DNA of 64,000 bases, taken from assembly GCA_030388725.1 (NCBI GenBank), contig CP128857.1, forward strand, positions 1,798,001 through 1,862,000. The letters run 5' to 3'. Shown piece by piece: positions 43,090 through 52,871 of the stretch; position 1 is the stretch's first letter; each line of letters begins with the position of its first letter. The DNA comes from Prodigiosinella aquatilis. GTDB lineage: Bacteria > Pseudomonadota > Gammaproteobacteria > Enterobacterales > Enterobacteriaceae. The notes beneath the pieces are model-generated. The model worked only from the letters and a program-made list of their open reading frames with translations. It was not told the origin of the DNA and did no database searches. Position numbers and translations under genes: made by a program.

Positions 43090-44271
43090 GTGCGTCCACA
43101 ACATTCGTCCCGGCTGCGTCTTATTTTTATCCTTGGTTTGATCTCCATGTTGATGCCAATAGCCATTGACATGTATTTGCCAGCATTACCCGTGATTGCA
43201 AAAGAATTTAACGTGGACCCCGGTCGGGTACAGATGACGCTTAGCGCTTACGTGTTGGGGTTCGCCATCGGCCAACTTTTTTACGGGCCGATGTCCGACA
43301 GTATAGGACGCAAACCGGTGATCCTGGGGGGCGTTCTGGTTTTCACTATCGCCGCTGCCGCCTGTGCGCTGTCTCAAACGGTGGAACAACTGATTTACAT
43401 GCGTTTTCTGCATGGCTTGTCAGCCGCCTCGGCCAGCGTAGTGATTAATGCGTTGATGCGGGATATGTTCTCCAAAGATGAGTTCTCTCGCATGATGTCG
43501 TTTGTGATTCTGGTGATGACAATTGCACCCTTGCTGGCGCCGATCATCGGTGGTGCATTGTTATTCTGGTTCAGTTGGCATGCAATATTCTGGACCATTT
43601 CTGGTGCAGCGCTGATGGCTACAATTTTTGTATGGTTGTTTATCCCGGAGTCGCTACCAGTGGAGCGGCGTCAGCGCTTTCATTTGCGCACTACGTTGGG
43701 TAATTTTTCTCAGCTGTGTCGTCACAAGCGGGTATTTGGCTACATGTTGGCCAGCGGATTCTCTTTTGCCGGGATGTTCTCTTTTCTGAGTGCCGGGCCG
43801 TTTGTTTATATCGATCTGAATGGGGTGTCTCCCCAGAATTTTGGCTACTACTTTGCTCTGAATATTGTTGTTCTGTTCCTGATGACGTTGTTGAATAGCC
43901 GCATTGTCTCCCGCATGGGACCGATGTTTATGTTCCGGTTGGGGCTGATTATCCAGTTTTCTATGGGCATTTTTCTGCTGTTGGTCTGTGCGTTCAATCT
44001 TGGATTCCTGTCATTGGTTGTCGGGGTGGCGTTGTTTGTCGGTTGCGTGGCTACCGTCGCATCCAACGCGATGGCGGTTATTCTTGATGGTTTCCCTCAT
44101 ATGGCAGGTACGGCGTCATCATTGGCGGGTACACTACGTTTTGGTTTGGGTTCACTGATCGGTGCCGTGTTATCTTTATCGTCGTTTCAGAGTGCCTGGC
44201 CGATGGTGATTTCTATGGCATTCTGTTCTGTCTCCGCCGCTGCCCTGTATCTGTATGCCAGTCGTTCCTGA
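43090..44271 (+). CDS. bcr: Bcr/CflA-type multidrug efflux transporter
   Basis: A 393-residue MFS drug:H+ antiporter with 12 helices, from GTG 43090 (AAGGA about 10 bases upstream), which gives the same start register as E. coli Bcr (PQHSSRLRLIFILGLISML). Signature AIDMYLPALPVIAKEF, motif A GPMSDSIGRKPVILGG, INALMRDMFSKDEFSRMMSF and AVILDGFPHMAGTASSLAGT. It exports bicyclomycin, sulfonamides and other small drugs in E. coli. Adjacent to rsuA as there. Confidence 0.94.
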   Translation: MRPQHSSRLRLIFILGLISMLMPIAIDMYLPALPVIAKEFNVDPGRVQMTLSAYVLGFAIGQLFYGPMSDSIGRKPVILGGVLVFTIAAAACALSQTVEQLIYMRFLHGLSAASASVVINALMRDMFSKDEFSRMMSFVILVMTIAPLLAPIIGGALLFWFSWHAIFWTISGAALMATIFVWLFIPESLPVERRQRFHLRTTLGNFSQLCRHKRVFGYMLASGFSFAGMFSFLSAGPFVYIDLNGVSPQNFGYYFALNIVVLFLMTLLNSRIVSRMGPMFMFRLGLIIQFSMGIFLLLVCAFNLGFLSLVVGVALFVGCVATVASNAMAVILDGFPHMAGTASSLAGTLRFGLGSLIGAVLSLSSFQSAWPMVISMAFCSVSAAALYLYASRS

Positions 44272-44634
44272 GTCTTTTTGAACAAGGGGCGTTTCCCGTC
44301 TGGTTGTCACGATCATCATTACTATAGTGCTGATACTCTCAAGGCAATAGGGAGTTGTTGTCTGTCTTGTAATTTATTTGTTTTAAAAGTGAACAACATG
44401 AAAAATAAGTTGAGATATGAGGCGTAAAAGGTTACATATAGCGAAAAATAGCTCAGATTCGTGATCCTTGTAACAGAATTAATCGTCCTGACAGTCATTA
44501 AACGCACGAATATTAATCAATCGCTAAGAAAATGTTAGCTTCTTGAGCAAAAAAAAAGTGAAATTCAAAAAGTATGCATTACATATGTTATAATTTTGTA
44601 AATTATGCAGTCTGCCTAGCTGAGGAAAACCGTC
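44272..44634. other. intergenic stretch between bcr and yejG
   Basis: About 360 bp without a gene on either strand. The last 150 bp are AT-rich and include TATAATTTTG near 44590, a reasonable -10 for yejG. No riboswitch or repeat recognised. Confidence 0.5.
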
Positions 44635-44979
44635 GTGAATAGTCTCCAACTTTCGGTAGTTCATCGCTTGCCGCAAAGTTATCGCTGGTTAACTGGGTTT
44701 ACCGGTGTGAAAGTGGAACCGATTCCGCTCAGTGGCAAGGACGATGATAATAATTTGATTGGTTTCAAACTGTTAAGTCATGATGGCAAAGATGCATGGA
44801 AAATCCTGCATCAGTTGGATCAATACCTGGATGAAATCCATGTTCAATGCACTGTATTGGAATGGGACAGTGAACCTTGCCTGTTTCTGCATCGGAACGA
44901 TGAAAGTACAGCATTATGCCATCTGAAAAACGTTGGTGTCGCCATTGCCGAGTCTATCGCCGCTCAGCATCCCTTCTGA
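44635..44979 (+). CDS. yejG: YejG family protein
   Basis: A 114-residue protein, same length as E. coli YejG and colinear with it (SLQLSVVHRLPQSYRWLTGF; KVEPIPLSGKDDDNNLIGFK; HLKNVGVAIAESI). GTG start with GAGGAAAA upstream. Function not established in detail; associated with drug tolerance in E. coli reports. Convergent with yejF. Confidence 0.93.
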   Translation: MNSLQLSVVHRLPQSYRWLTGFTGVKVEPIPLSGKDDDNNLIGFKLLSHDGKDAWKILHQLDQYLDEIHVQCTVLEWDSEPCLFLHRNDESTALCHLKNVGVAIAESIAAQHPF

Positions 44980-44981
44980 AA

Positions 44982-45008
44982 CAGCAACAGCGGTTGGCCC
45001 TGTTGCTG
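44982..45008. terminator. hairpin between convergent yejG and yejF
   Basis: CAGCAACAG / CTGTTGCTG perfect 9-bp stem with a 9-base loop. Only a short T run follows on either strand, so termination may be weak. Confidence 0.5.
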
Positions 45009-45035
45009 CCCCATAGATAAGTCTGCGTTGTGGTC

Positions 45036-46628
45036 TTAAGCTGAGAGTTGTAATAACTGCCGGGTATATTCCTGCACCGGGTGGGCAAATACGTGCTGAC
45101 AAGAACCTTGTTCAACCACTTCACCATGGCGCAACACGATAACCTGATGACATAACGCATGTACAATATGGAGGTCGTGACTGATAAACAGGTAGGTCAG
45201 ACGGTGTTTCTGTTGCAGTGTTTTCAACAACATCAGAATTTGTGCTTGCACAGTACGATCCAACGATGAGGTGGGTTCATCAAGAATCAGCAGCTCTGGT
45301 TGTAGAATCAGTGCCCGCGCAATAGCGATACGCTGACGTTGACCGCCGGAAAATTCGGCTGGATAGCGGTGACGTGTCTCGGGATCCAGTCCCACTTCCT
45401 GCATGGCCTGGATAACGCGCTGTTCCTGTTCGGCAGCGCTCAGTTTTTGATGAACGGTCAGCCCTTCGGCAATAATCTGTTCGGCATTGAAGCGCGGATT
45501 CAGTGAGGAGTTGGGGTCTTGAAAAACCACCTGAATTCGACGGCGGATGGGAAGCATCTGTTTACGGTTAAACGTATGTAGTGGTTGTCCATCAAACCAG
45601 ATTTCCCCACGTGACGTCAGCAGCCGCAGTAATGCCAGTCCGGTAGTGCTCTTGCCGGAACCGGACTCGCCCACCAATCCCAGACTTTCTCCCCGCCGCA
45701 GAGTAAAGCAGAGATCATTGACCACCTTTTTTTCATCAACAGTACGCCGCAGCAGACCGCGCTTGATGGAAAAAGCGACATTGAGGTGATTGACGCGCAG
45801 TAATTCGGTTTGGTCATCGGTCAAGGGTAACGGCATACCGCCAGGCTCGGCATCCAGCAATTGCCGAGTATAAGCGTGCTGAGGCGCGGAAAATAACATC
45901 CTGGTCGAATTATGCTCGACGCACTGACCTGATTTCATTACGGCCACGTTATCGGCCAGACGTTTGACAATATTCAGATTATGGGTGATGAACAGCAGAG
46001 CCATCCCCAACTCCTGTTTCAGTGATGTCAGTAACGTCAGTATTTGCGCCTGTACGGTCACATCCAGCGCAGTAGTCGGTTCATCCGCAATCAGGAGATC
46101 TGGCTGGGTTAGCAAGGCCATTGCAATCATTACCCGTTGCCGTTCACCACCAGAAAGCTGGTGTGGAAAATCCGCCAGTCGTGCGCTGGCCTGCCGAATG
46201 CCAACGCGTTCCAGACAACTGATAATCTCTCCTTTGGCAGCTTCACGACGCATTCCCTGATGCAGTGACAGCACTTCCGCCAACTGTTTTTCAATGGATT
46301 GCAATGGGTTGAGGGAAACCATAGGCTCCTGAAAAATCATGGCGATGCGGTTACCTCGCACCTGCCGTAGTGTGGCTTCATCGGCGTGCAGTAGTGACTG
46401 CCCCTCAAACAGGATGTCTCCTTGCGGGTAAACCACCGGCGGAGAAGGCAGCAGACGCAGAATCGACAAGGCGGTCACACTTTTCCCTGAACCGGACTCA
46501 CCGACCAGCGCCAGCGTTTCACCTTGCGCCACTTCCAGTGAGATCTGATCAACCACGCGTTTTTCTTCCGCACCATGACGAAACGCGATGCTGAGGTCCT
46601 TGATTTGTAACAACGGAGTACCGGACAT
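45036..46628 (-). CDS. yejF: ABC transporter ATPase YejF (two ATP-binding domains)
   Basis: A 530-residue ATPase of the YejABEF peptide importer with two nucleotide-binding domains fused: Walker A GESGSGKS at about residues 38-45 and 318-325, signatures LSGGERQRV and FSGGQRQRI, Walker B LLIADEP and LLILDEP. It powers uptake of short peptides and microcin C. It starts 1 bp from the yejE stop and is the last gene of the operon. Confidence 0.96.
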   Translation of the reverse strand: MSGTPLLQIKDLSIAFRHGAEEKRVVDQISLEVAQGETLALVGESGSGKSVTALSILRLLPSPPVVYPQGDILFEGQSLLHADEATLRQVRGNRIAMIFQEPMVSLNPLQSIEKQLAEVLSLHQGMRREAAKGEIISCLERVGIRQASARLADFPHQLSGGERQRVMIAMALLTQPDLLIADEPTTALDVTVQAQILTLLTSLKQELGMALLFITHNLNIVKRLADNVAVMKSGQCVEHNSTRMLFSAPQHAYTRQLLDAEPGGMPLPLTDDQTELLRVNHLNVAFSIKRGLLRRTVDEKKVVNDLCFTLRRGESLGLVGESGSGKSTTGLALLRLLTSRGEIWFDGQPLHTFNRKQMLPIRRRIQVVFQDPNSSLNPRFNAEQIIAEGLTVHQKLSAAEQEQRVIQAMQEVGLDPETRHRYPAEFSGGQRQRIAIARALILQPELLILDEPTSSLDRTVQAQILMLLKTLQQKHRLTYLFISHDLHIVHALCHQVIVLRHGEVVEQGSCQHVFAHPVQEYTRQLLQLSA

Positions 46629-46629
46629 A

Positions 46630-47655
46630 TTAATGCGCCTTGCTCGGGTCGAAAGCGTCGCGAACCGCTTCGCCGATAAAAATAAGGAGTGAAAGAATAA
46701 GCGCCAGTACGATAAATACCGTCATACCCAGCCAGGGCGCTTGCAGATTGTTTTTCCCCTCCAGCAACAAGCTTCCCAGTGATGGTGAACCAATTGGCAA
46801 CCCGAAGCCGAGAAAATCCAATGAAGTCAGTGTTGTAATAGAGCCACAGAGGATGAACGGCAGATAGGTGAGGGTGGCGACCATGGCATTGGGTAACATG
46901 CAACGAAACATAATGGACCGATCGCTGACACCCATGGCCTGGGCAGCGCGGATATAGTCAAAATTACGTGTTCGCAGGAATTCAGCCCGTACCACGCCCA
47001 CCAGACTCATCCAGCCGAATAATACCGTGATCCCGAGCAGCCACCAGAAGTTAGGCTGAATGACGCTGGATAGCAGAATGATCAGAAACAGCGTCGGCAT
47101 ACCGGACCATACTTCGATAAAGCGCTGTCCCCATAAATCCACATACCCGCCATAGTAGCCTTGTGCCGCACCGACAACGATACCCATCACACTGGAGAGG
47201 AGTGTCAGCGCCAGTCCAAACAACAGAGAAATGCGAAAACCATACAGCACCTGTGCCAGTACATCTTTTCCCTGACTATCTGTGCCGAGCAAATTGTAGC
47301 GTGAAGGCGGAGAAGGGAAAGAAACCTGGGTGGCGTAGTTGATGGTGCGGTAACTGTAGTGGATCGGCGGCCAGATCGCCCAGCCGTGTTTTGCCAGTCG
47401 CGCCGCTACATAAGGATCACGATAATCGGCTTGAGTGCCAAATTCACCGCCGAACGTGGTCTCGCTGTAATTCACCATGAACGGGACATAAAACTGGCCG
47501 TCATAGCGCACCAGCAGCGGTTTGTCGTTGGCGATAAGTTCGGAAAACAACGTGGCGATGAACAGCACCATAAAGACCCATAGCGACCAGTAACCGCGAC
47601 GGTTACTTCTGAATCTTGCCCAGCGCGCCTGGTTCATTGGGCTTAAGCGGCTCAT
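46630..47655 (-). CDS. yejE: ABC transporter permease YejE
   Basis: A 341-residue inner-membrane permease with an N-terminal anchor (RGYWSLWVFMVLFIATLFSE), a large periplasmic loop, and a BPD_transp_1 core with EAA-type loop (DYIRAAQAMGVSDRSIMFRC). Dimerises with YejB. It overlaps yejB by 4 bp (ATGA). Confidence 0.95.
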   Translation of the reverse strand: MSRLSPMNQARWARFRSNRRGYWSLWVFMVLFIATLFSELIANDKPLLVRYDGQFYVPFMVNYSETTFGGEFGTQADYRDPYVAARLAKHGWAIWPPIHYSYRTINYATQVSFPSPPSRYNLLGTDSQGKDVLAQVLYGFRISLLFGLALTLLSSVMGIVVGAAQGYYGGYVDLWGQRFIEVWSGMPTLFLIILLSSVIQPNFWWLLGITVLFGWMSLVGVVRAEFLRTRNFDYIRAAQAMGVSDRSIMFRCMLPNAMVATLTYLPFILCGSITTLTSLDFLGFGLPIGSPSLGSLLLEGKNNLQAPWLGMTVFIVLALILSLLIFIGEAVRDAFDPSKAH

Positions 47656-48746
47656 TGGCGTTCCTCAAAATCAATACGCGGGTCAACCAGTGTGTAGGTC
47701 ATATCACTGACGATATTCAGCAGCAGTCCGATGATGGTGAAGATATACAGCGTGCCGAACATCACCGGGTAATCGCGTTGCAATGTCGCGTCATATCCCA
47801 GCAGTCCCAGTCCGTTAAGAGAGAACATGACTTCAATCAACAGCGAGCCGGTAAAGAACATACTGATAAACGTGGCTGGAAATCCGGCGATGACCAGCAA
47901 CATGGCATTACGGAAGACATGGCGGTAGAGAATGGTTTTTTCATCCAATCCTTTGGCCCGTGCCGTGATGACATACTGTTTACGGATTTCATCCATAAAG
48001 GAGTTTTTGGTCAACATGGTCAGGGTAGCGAAACCGCCGATTACCGTTGCCAGTACCGGCAGTGTAATGTGCCACAGATAGTCAGTGATTTTGCCGTACC
48101 AGGGAAGGGTATCAAAGTTGCTGGAAACTAATCCGCGCAGCGGAAACCAGTCCAGATAACTGCCGCCGGCAAAGAGTACAATCAGTAGAATGGCAAACAG
48201 AAACGCGGGAATGGCGTAGCCGATAATAATCAGGCTACTACTCCAGGTATCGAATGCCGTTCCGTTTTTCACCGCTTTTTTGATACCCAGCGGAATGGAA
48301 ACCAGATAGATGATCAGCGTGCTCCATAACCCCAGTGAAATGGATACCGGCATGCTTTCTTTGATCAGTTCGATGACGGATGAGCCGCGAAACAGGCTGT
48401 TGCCAAAATCGAAACGGATATAATTCCATAGCAGCTTGAAATAGCGCTCATGGATAGGTTTGTCAAAGCCGTAACGTTGGGTGATTTCCGCAATAATCTC
48501 TGGGTCCAGGCCGCGGGATCCCCGATAAGCATTCTCTGCTGAAGGCGTGCCGCTACCGCCTGAACGGGCCATGCCACTTCCGGTGCCACCCGCGGTAAAA
48601 CCACTGCCTTGCCCCAGTTCAATAGCGGCAATGGCCTGATCAACCGGGCCTCCCGGTGCAATCTGTACAATAAAAAAGTTAATGGTAATAATGGCCCACA
48701 ATGTGGGGATGATGAGCAACAGGCGACGTAACAGGTAGCTTCCCAC
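47652..48746 (-). CDS. yejB: ABC transporter permease YejB
   Basis: A 364-residue permease of the dipeptide family: start GSYLLRRLLLIIPTLWAIIT, a glycine/serine-rich insert (GGTGSGMARSGGSGTPSAEN) near residues 52-72, EAA loop YVITARAKGLDEKTILYRHV. It follows yejA by 9 bp. Confidence 0.95.
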   Translation of the reverse strand: MGSYLLRRLLLIIPTLWAIITINFFIVQIAPGGPVDQAIAAIELGQGSGFTAGGTGSGMARSGGSGTPSAENAYRGSRGLDPEIIAEITQRYGFDKPIHERYFKLLWNYIRFDFGNSLFRGSSVIELIKESMPVSISLGLWSTLIIYLVSIPLGIKKAVKNGTAFDTWSSSLIIIGYAIPAFLFAILLIVLFAGGSYLDWFPLRGLVSSNFDTLPWYGKITDYLWHITLPVLATVIGGFATLTMLTKNSFMDEIRKQYVITARAKGLDEKTILYRHVFRNAMLLVIAGFPATFISMFFTGSLLIEVMFSLNGLGLLGYDATLQRDYPVMFGTLYIFTIIGLLLNIVSDMTYTLVDPRIDFEERQ

Positions 48747-48755
48747 ATCAACTCC

Positions 48756-50564
48756 TTATCGGCGTTCTTCAGGTAGCGTCGCGGCCTTACTGGCATCGTA
48801 CCACCAGCTATCAAAACCCAGCGAATAAGCGGGGCGTACCGCCGGCATTGCAAATTTGTTCCAGTAGGCGTAACGATCATGGTTGGAGTACCACATCGGT
48901 ATCATGAACTGATTCCAGGTCAGCACCCGGTCTAATGCGCGACCCAGTGCCAGTAATGCGTCTTTATCGCCCTGGTGTCGCATGATGTCGTCGATCAGAC
49001 TGTCAATAGCCGGATCTTCTACGCCCGAGGTATTGTAGGTTGAGTTGATGTATTTTGAACTCCAACTGAATTGCAGATTGGCATTGGGATACGGCTCAGC
49101 ACTATATAGCGTCGGTATCATGTCAAAGTCCCGCTTGCGCAACCGGTTATTAAACTGTGGGGAATCCACACTACGGATGCTCATCTGGATGCCGAGTCGT
49201 TGCAGATTTTGCTGGAATGGTTGCACATATAGCGCATTGGCTGAACTGGGAATAAGCAGTTCAAAGGCGAAAGGTTGACCGCTCTGGCGATTCACCAGCG
49301 TTTGGTCTTTTATAATCCAGCCCGCCTGTGCCAACAGGTGTTGCGCCTTTAATAAATTAGGCCGATCGTAGCCACTGCCATCGGATACCGGCGGTTGATA
49401 GCGAGGGCCAAATACTTCCGCTGGAATTTTACCTTTCAGCGGCGTTAGCCAGGCCAGTTCTGCCGTAGAAGGCTTGCCTTGCGCCGCATATTCCGTATTC
49501 TGAAAGTAACTGTTGGCCCGCTGATAGCTGTTGAAAAATAGAGCCTTATTCATCCAGTTAAAATCAAACGCTAACGTTAGCGCCTGTCTGACCCGCCGAT
49601 CGGAAAATAAAGGGCGATGAATGTTAAATGCCATCCAACGCGTATCCTGTGCGCTCTGGTTTGGCTCATCTTTCTTGATAATGTAACCTCGTTTAAAGTT
49701 ACCGCCCTGATATTGCGTGGCCCAGTGTTTGGGGGAGCTTTCTATCCGCAGGTCGAACGCGCCTGCCTTGAACGCTTCGAGGGCCACATTGTCGTCCAGA
49801 TAGTAGTCGTAGCGAATATGGTCAAAATTGTAGCGGCCCTTATTGACCGGCAGATCCGCCGCCCAATAATTTTTTACCCGTGAATAGGTGACATATTGTC
49901 CCATTCGATAGTCGGTAATGCGATAAGGGCCACTGGCCAGCGGCGGGGACGATAATGGTTCGTTGAATTTATGCTTTTCCCAGAATTTCTCAGACATTAT
50001 CGGTAATGTCAGCAGGCTGACCATTTTCATTCTGCCGGGTTTGGCAAAATCATAGCGTATTGTCAACGGTGCAATAACTTTGGCGGTAACGCCTTTCATA
50101 TAAATACGAAACTGCGGTACGCCCTGAGTCATAAACATGTTGAAGGTGTAAGCCACATCAGTTGCAGTAATCGGTGAACCGTCATGAAAGCGTGCGTTGG
50201 GATTCATATCCACTTCAATCCAGCTATCATCGCTGGCATGGCGTGCACGTTGTGCAATCAGTGGATAATAACTGCCGGGTTCATCCTCAGAAGGCGTATA
50301 GAGCGCATCGTACAGCTGGCCGGTGCGGATAGCGCTAATGCCTCGTAAAGCGTAGAGGTTAAAATTGTCGAAGGTGCCAAGTGCGTAAAGTGTGACATCG
50401 CCACCTTTAGGGGCATCAGGATTGACATAATCGAAGTGGGTAAAATTTTTATCATATTTAGGCGAGCCCAACAGAGCAAAGGCAAAAACCTGTTTGATGG
50501 TTTCAGCATGGCCGATCAGTGGGCAGGTTGCTAACAGCACAGCAGTAACGACACGTTTAAACAT
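48756..50564 (-). CDS. yejA: periplasmic peptide-binding protein YejA
   Basis: A 602-residue SBP_bac_5 protein from ATG 50564, which gives a clean Sec signal (FKRVVTAVLLATCPLIGHAE); AGGAG is 12 bases upstream. An ATG at 50591 would add nine polar residues before the signal. Family marks: FDYVNPDAPKGGDVTLYALG, RYDYYLDDNVALEAFKAGAF, FSDRRVRQALTLAFDFNWMN, QFSWSSKYINSTYN. It delivers peptides and microcin C to YejBEF. Confidence 0.93.
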   Translation of the reverse strand: MFKRVVTAVLLATCPLIGHAETIKQVFAFALLGSPKYDKNFTHFDYVNPDAPKGGDVTLYALGTFDNFNLYALRGISAIRTGQLYDALYTPSEDEPGSYYPLIAQRARHASDDSWIEVDMNPNARFHDGSPITATDVAYTFNMFMTQGVPQFRIYMKGVTAKVIAPLTIRYDFAKPGRMKMVSLLTLPIMSEKFWEKHKFNEPLSSPPLASGPYRITDYRMGQYVTYSRVKNYWAADLPVNKGRYNFDHIRYDYYLDDNVALEAFKAGAFDLRIESSPKHWATQYQGGNFKRGYIIKKDEPNQSAQDTRWMAFNIHRPLFSDRRVRQALTLAFDFNWMNKALFFNSYQRANSYFQNTEYAAQGKPSTAELAWLTPLKGKIPAEVFGPRYQPPVSDGSGYDRPNLLKAQHLLAQAGWIIKDQTLVNRQSGQPFAFELLIPSSANALYVQPFQQNLQRLGIQMSIRSVDSPQFNNRLRKRDFDMIPTLYSAEPYPNANLQFSWSSKYINSTYNTSGVEDPAIDSLIDDIMRHQGDKDALLALGRALDRVLTWNQFMIPMWYSNHDRYAYWNKFAMPAVRPAYSLGFDSWWYDASKAATLPEERR

Positions 50565-50755
50565 CGGGGTGTTCAGCTCCTGAGAACCCATGTTATATAA
50601 CCTGCCAGACGTATTATCTCATGTATGTCGGCGGCTGGGACGACACGATAAAGTTTTTGAAATATTTAGCAATAAACACGCCGGCACCATTGCATTTTTA
50701 TCATGAATCAGTCAGAGAAACTTATCTTTGATCACATAAGGCGCAGGACAGATAT

Positions 50756-50788
50756 AGAAAAACGCCGCTGTTGAGGTAGCGGCGTTTC
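50756..50788 (-). terminator. terminator after mepS
   Basis: On the minus strand AAACGCCGCT / AGCGGCGTTT, then TTTC. A 10-bp GC-rich stem 38 bp after the mepS stop. Confidence 0.85.
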
Positions 50789-50825
50789 ACTTCGTTTGGC
50801 ATTAGAACAGGGAATGAAAACAGCG

Positions 50826-51398
50826 TTAACTCTGTGGATCTCTATTAAGAACCCGTCGCCCTTCCTGATAACGGCGATTCCAGTAACTTTCATCCATGCT
50901 GGAAATCATCACACCACCGCTGGTGGAGGCGTGGACAAATTGCCGGTTACCAAGATAGATGCCGACATGGCGGCCTGTTGAGCCAGCACGGAATAGCACA
51001 AGATCGCCAACGCGTAGCTTGCTGCGTTGAATTTTTTTACCGATTTCCTGCTGTTCATAAGTGGACCGAGGCAGATCCATACCAAACTGTTCACGGAATG
51101 TGCGCTGTACGAAAGCTGAACAGTCGATACCGCGCTTGCTGTCACCGCCTAAACGGTAACGAACGCCTTTCCAACTAGCATATTGGTTAAGTAATCTGGA
51201 TTTAATATCCAGATTATGAACCATTGCTTCAAATTCATCCTGAGAGGCTTGTAGTGAAGGGTCGCCATTAACCACATGCCTATCAGTTTGTGCATTCAGG
51301 TTCGCATTGTTGTTAGTACAGGCAGTGAGCACAATGGCCACTGCAATCGCTGGCATCGTCCGCCAGATATATCTCAAAATCGGTTGAGACTTGACCAT
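50826..51398 (-). CDS. mepS: murein endopeptidase MepS (Spr), NlpC/P60 lipoprotein
   Basis: A 190-residue outer-membrane lipoprotein with lipobox LTAC (RTMPAIAVAIVLTACTNNNA). The NlpC/P60 domain from about residue 65 has the catalytic Cys in RGIDCSAFVQRTFREQF, His in HVGIYLGNRQFVH and the third His in FVHAST. It cuts mDAP-D-Ala cross-links to let the wall grow and is removed by NlpI-Prc. Same place next to yejA and lpxT as in E. coli. Confidence 0.95.
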   Translation of the reverse strand: MVKSQPILRYIWRTMPAIAVAIVLTACTNNNANLNAQTDRHVVNGDPSLQASQDEFEAMVHNLDIKSRLLNQYASWKGVRYRLGGDSKRGIDCSAFVQRTFREQFGMDLPRSTYEQQEIGKKIQRSKLRVGDLVLFRAGSTGRHVGIYLGNRQFVHASTSGGVMISSMDESYWNRRYQEGRRVLNRDPQS

Positions 51399-51795
51399 TA
51401 CGATTATATTCCCTTGATGTCCTTAACGATAATACCAATCGTTATGTGTGTTAATGCCAAACGAAAACGGGATTCAGCGTAAAGCACTACTATTTATAGG
51501 ACAATTACCGATCTGCCAAACTGTGCAATACAGCACATAATTCCCTCAACTGAGCAGATAAGTGCATAAAAATAGTTTGCCGCGATGAGCCTACCGTATT
51601 GGAAAACAGATTGCGAGTATTTTTGCTTATTTCATTTATATGATTTCATGATGAAATCCCTCCCCCCATGCAAGATATAGCGCCGATATTTCGAGCTGAT
51701 AACACAGCATAAAAAATTGTTGATTGGCATGAGCGCCGTAGCAGTGAGAAAGATGTCCGCTACGGCTAAAGGTAAAAATAGATGAAGTAAAAGGG
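51399..51795. other. intergenic stretch between mepS and lpxT
   Basis: About 400 bp without a supported gene; it holds the mepS promoter region at the left. No repeats or terminator recognised. Confidence 0.5.
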
Positions 51796-52512
51796 CTAGT
51801 TTGTGGTGGTACTCGAAGGGGTCTTGCTGGGTAAGCGACGTTCAATCGCTTCGATCAGGAGATCGCTGGCGGGGGTTAATAACCACCAACTCAATCCCAC
51901 TAAAACGATGGAAAGAGAACCGACAATGATATCCGTCAGCCAGTGGGCACCGATCATGACTCGTGGCAAAGAGAATACGACGGTGATGAGCAGACTTATT
52001 GCAAACGCTTTACCGCCAAAATAGCGCAGCATAAAGGCGGAAAAAACCATCAGCAGCATACCGTGGTCGCCAGGAAAACTGTCGCTGGAACTGTCTTTGG
52101 TCGGAAAACCGGTCAGTTCGCTGACACGATTGATACCATCGAAATACAGCGTAGGACTGGCATGTTGTACCGGGAGTGCATGTCCCAATTGGTTCAGTAC
52201 CAACGCTGTCAACAGCATGACCACCCCGGTTGTCAACATATGGCGCCGACCACTCGAGTCGCGTGCTACATAGAGGGACAGATACAACAAACCCATAGCT
52301 AACAGGGAACACCCATCAAAGGCTCGGTTGTTGGTAATCGCCACCAGTTTAAGAAATACAGGGCTGGTGGCCAGATGCTGATTGAAATAGAAAAAGGTAT
52401 TTTTATCTATAACAAACCAGAATCCATGGTTCATGGGTAAATACCAAGAAAAAAACAGGATGATACCCACACTATTTAACAGCAAGATAAGTAAAAGATT
52501 ACGTTTTGACAT
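51796..52512 (-). CDS. lpxT: LpxT (YeiU), lipid A 1-phosphate phosphotransferase
   Basis: A 238-residue PAP2-superfamily membrane enzyme with six helices, from ATG 52512 (an ATG five codons upstream is also possible; neither has a clear ribosome site). Catalytic words: KDSSSDSFPGDHGMLL (motif 2) and PRVMIGAHWLTDIIVGS (motif 3); NNRAFDGCSLLAMG is shared with E. coli LpxT. It moves a phosphate from undecaprenyl diphosphate to lipid A in the periplasm. Confidence 0.92.
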   Translation of the reverse strand: MSKRNLLLILLLNSVGIILFFSWYLPMNHGFWFVIDKNTFFYFNQHLATSPVFLKLVAITNNRAFDGCSLLAMGLLYLSLYVARDSSGRRHMLTTGVVMLLTALVLNQLGHALPVQHASPTLYFDGINRVSELTGFPTKDSSSDSFPGDHGMLLMVFSAFMLRYFGGKAFAISLLITVVFSLPRVMIGAHWLTDIIVGSLSIVLVGLSWWLLTPASDLLIEAIERRLPSKTPSSTTTN

Positions 52513-52610
52513 AGGAATTAATAACATTTTTGTAATGCTCGTTGATAGTGAATAATACTTATTTCAGTATCGTCGGCATGATCATTTCTTGCCATATCAC
52601 CATCACACTA

Positions 52611-52628
52611 ATGACATATTAATGTCAT
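52611..52628. promoter_or_regulatory. palindrome upstream of the sigma-54 promoter (candidate enhancer site)
   Basis: ATGACAT-ATTA-ATGTCAT, perfect 7-bp arms, about 190 bp before the -24/-12 element. The distance and symmetry fit a binding site for the NtrC-type activator encoded downstream; LpxT promoter binding is an alternative. Confidence 0.4.
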
Positions 52629-52726
52629 ATTTCTTCTCTGGTGAGACGCGATAATCCTGGGTTGCATTCCTGTTAAATCAGCATCCTTGTCGCGCATAAA
52701 GTCTGTGTCCCATATTCTGGAACTCG

Positions 52727-52763
52727 TCCCATTTGTATCTGTAGTTTGTTGTCAGAAATGGGA
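52727..52763. promoter_or_regulatory. second inverted repeat (candidate enhancer site)
   Basis: TCCCATTT (52727-52734) and AAATGGGA (52756-52763), perfect 8-bp arms; another TCCCAT lies at about 52707. These half-sites 50-110 bp before the -24/-12 element may bind the regulator. Confidence 0.4.
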
Positions 52764-52813
52764 ATTTAGTCGTCTTTAAATATAAAATACATAAATATCA
52801 ATTATATAAAAAT

Positions 52814-52829
52814 TGGCATGAATGCTGCT
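52814..52829 (+). promoter_or_regulatory. candidate sigma-54 (-24/-12) promoter
   Basis: TGGCAT-GAATG-CTGCT: the invariant GG and GC are present with correct spacing relative to the consensus TGGCAC-N5-TTGCW. It ends about 30 bp before the first gene of the efflux/two-component operon, which encodes its own sigma-54 activator (GAFTDA motif at 57.3-58.8 kb). Confidence 0.7.
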
Positions 52830-52871
52830 TAATGTTGTTCTGAATCAAATAATAATTAAGTGAAAAAGACG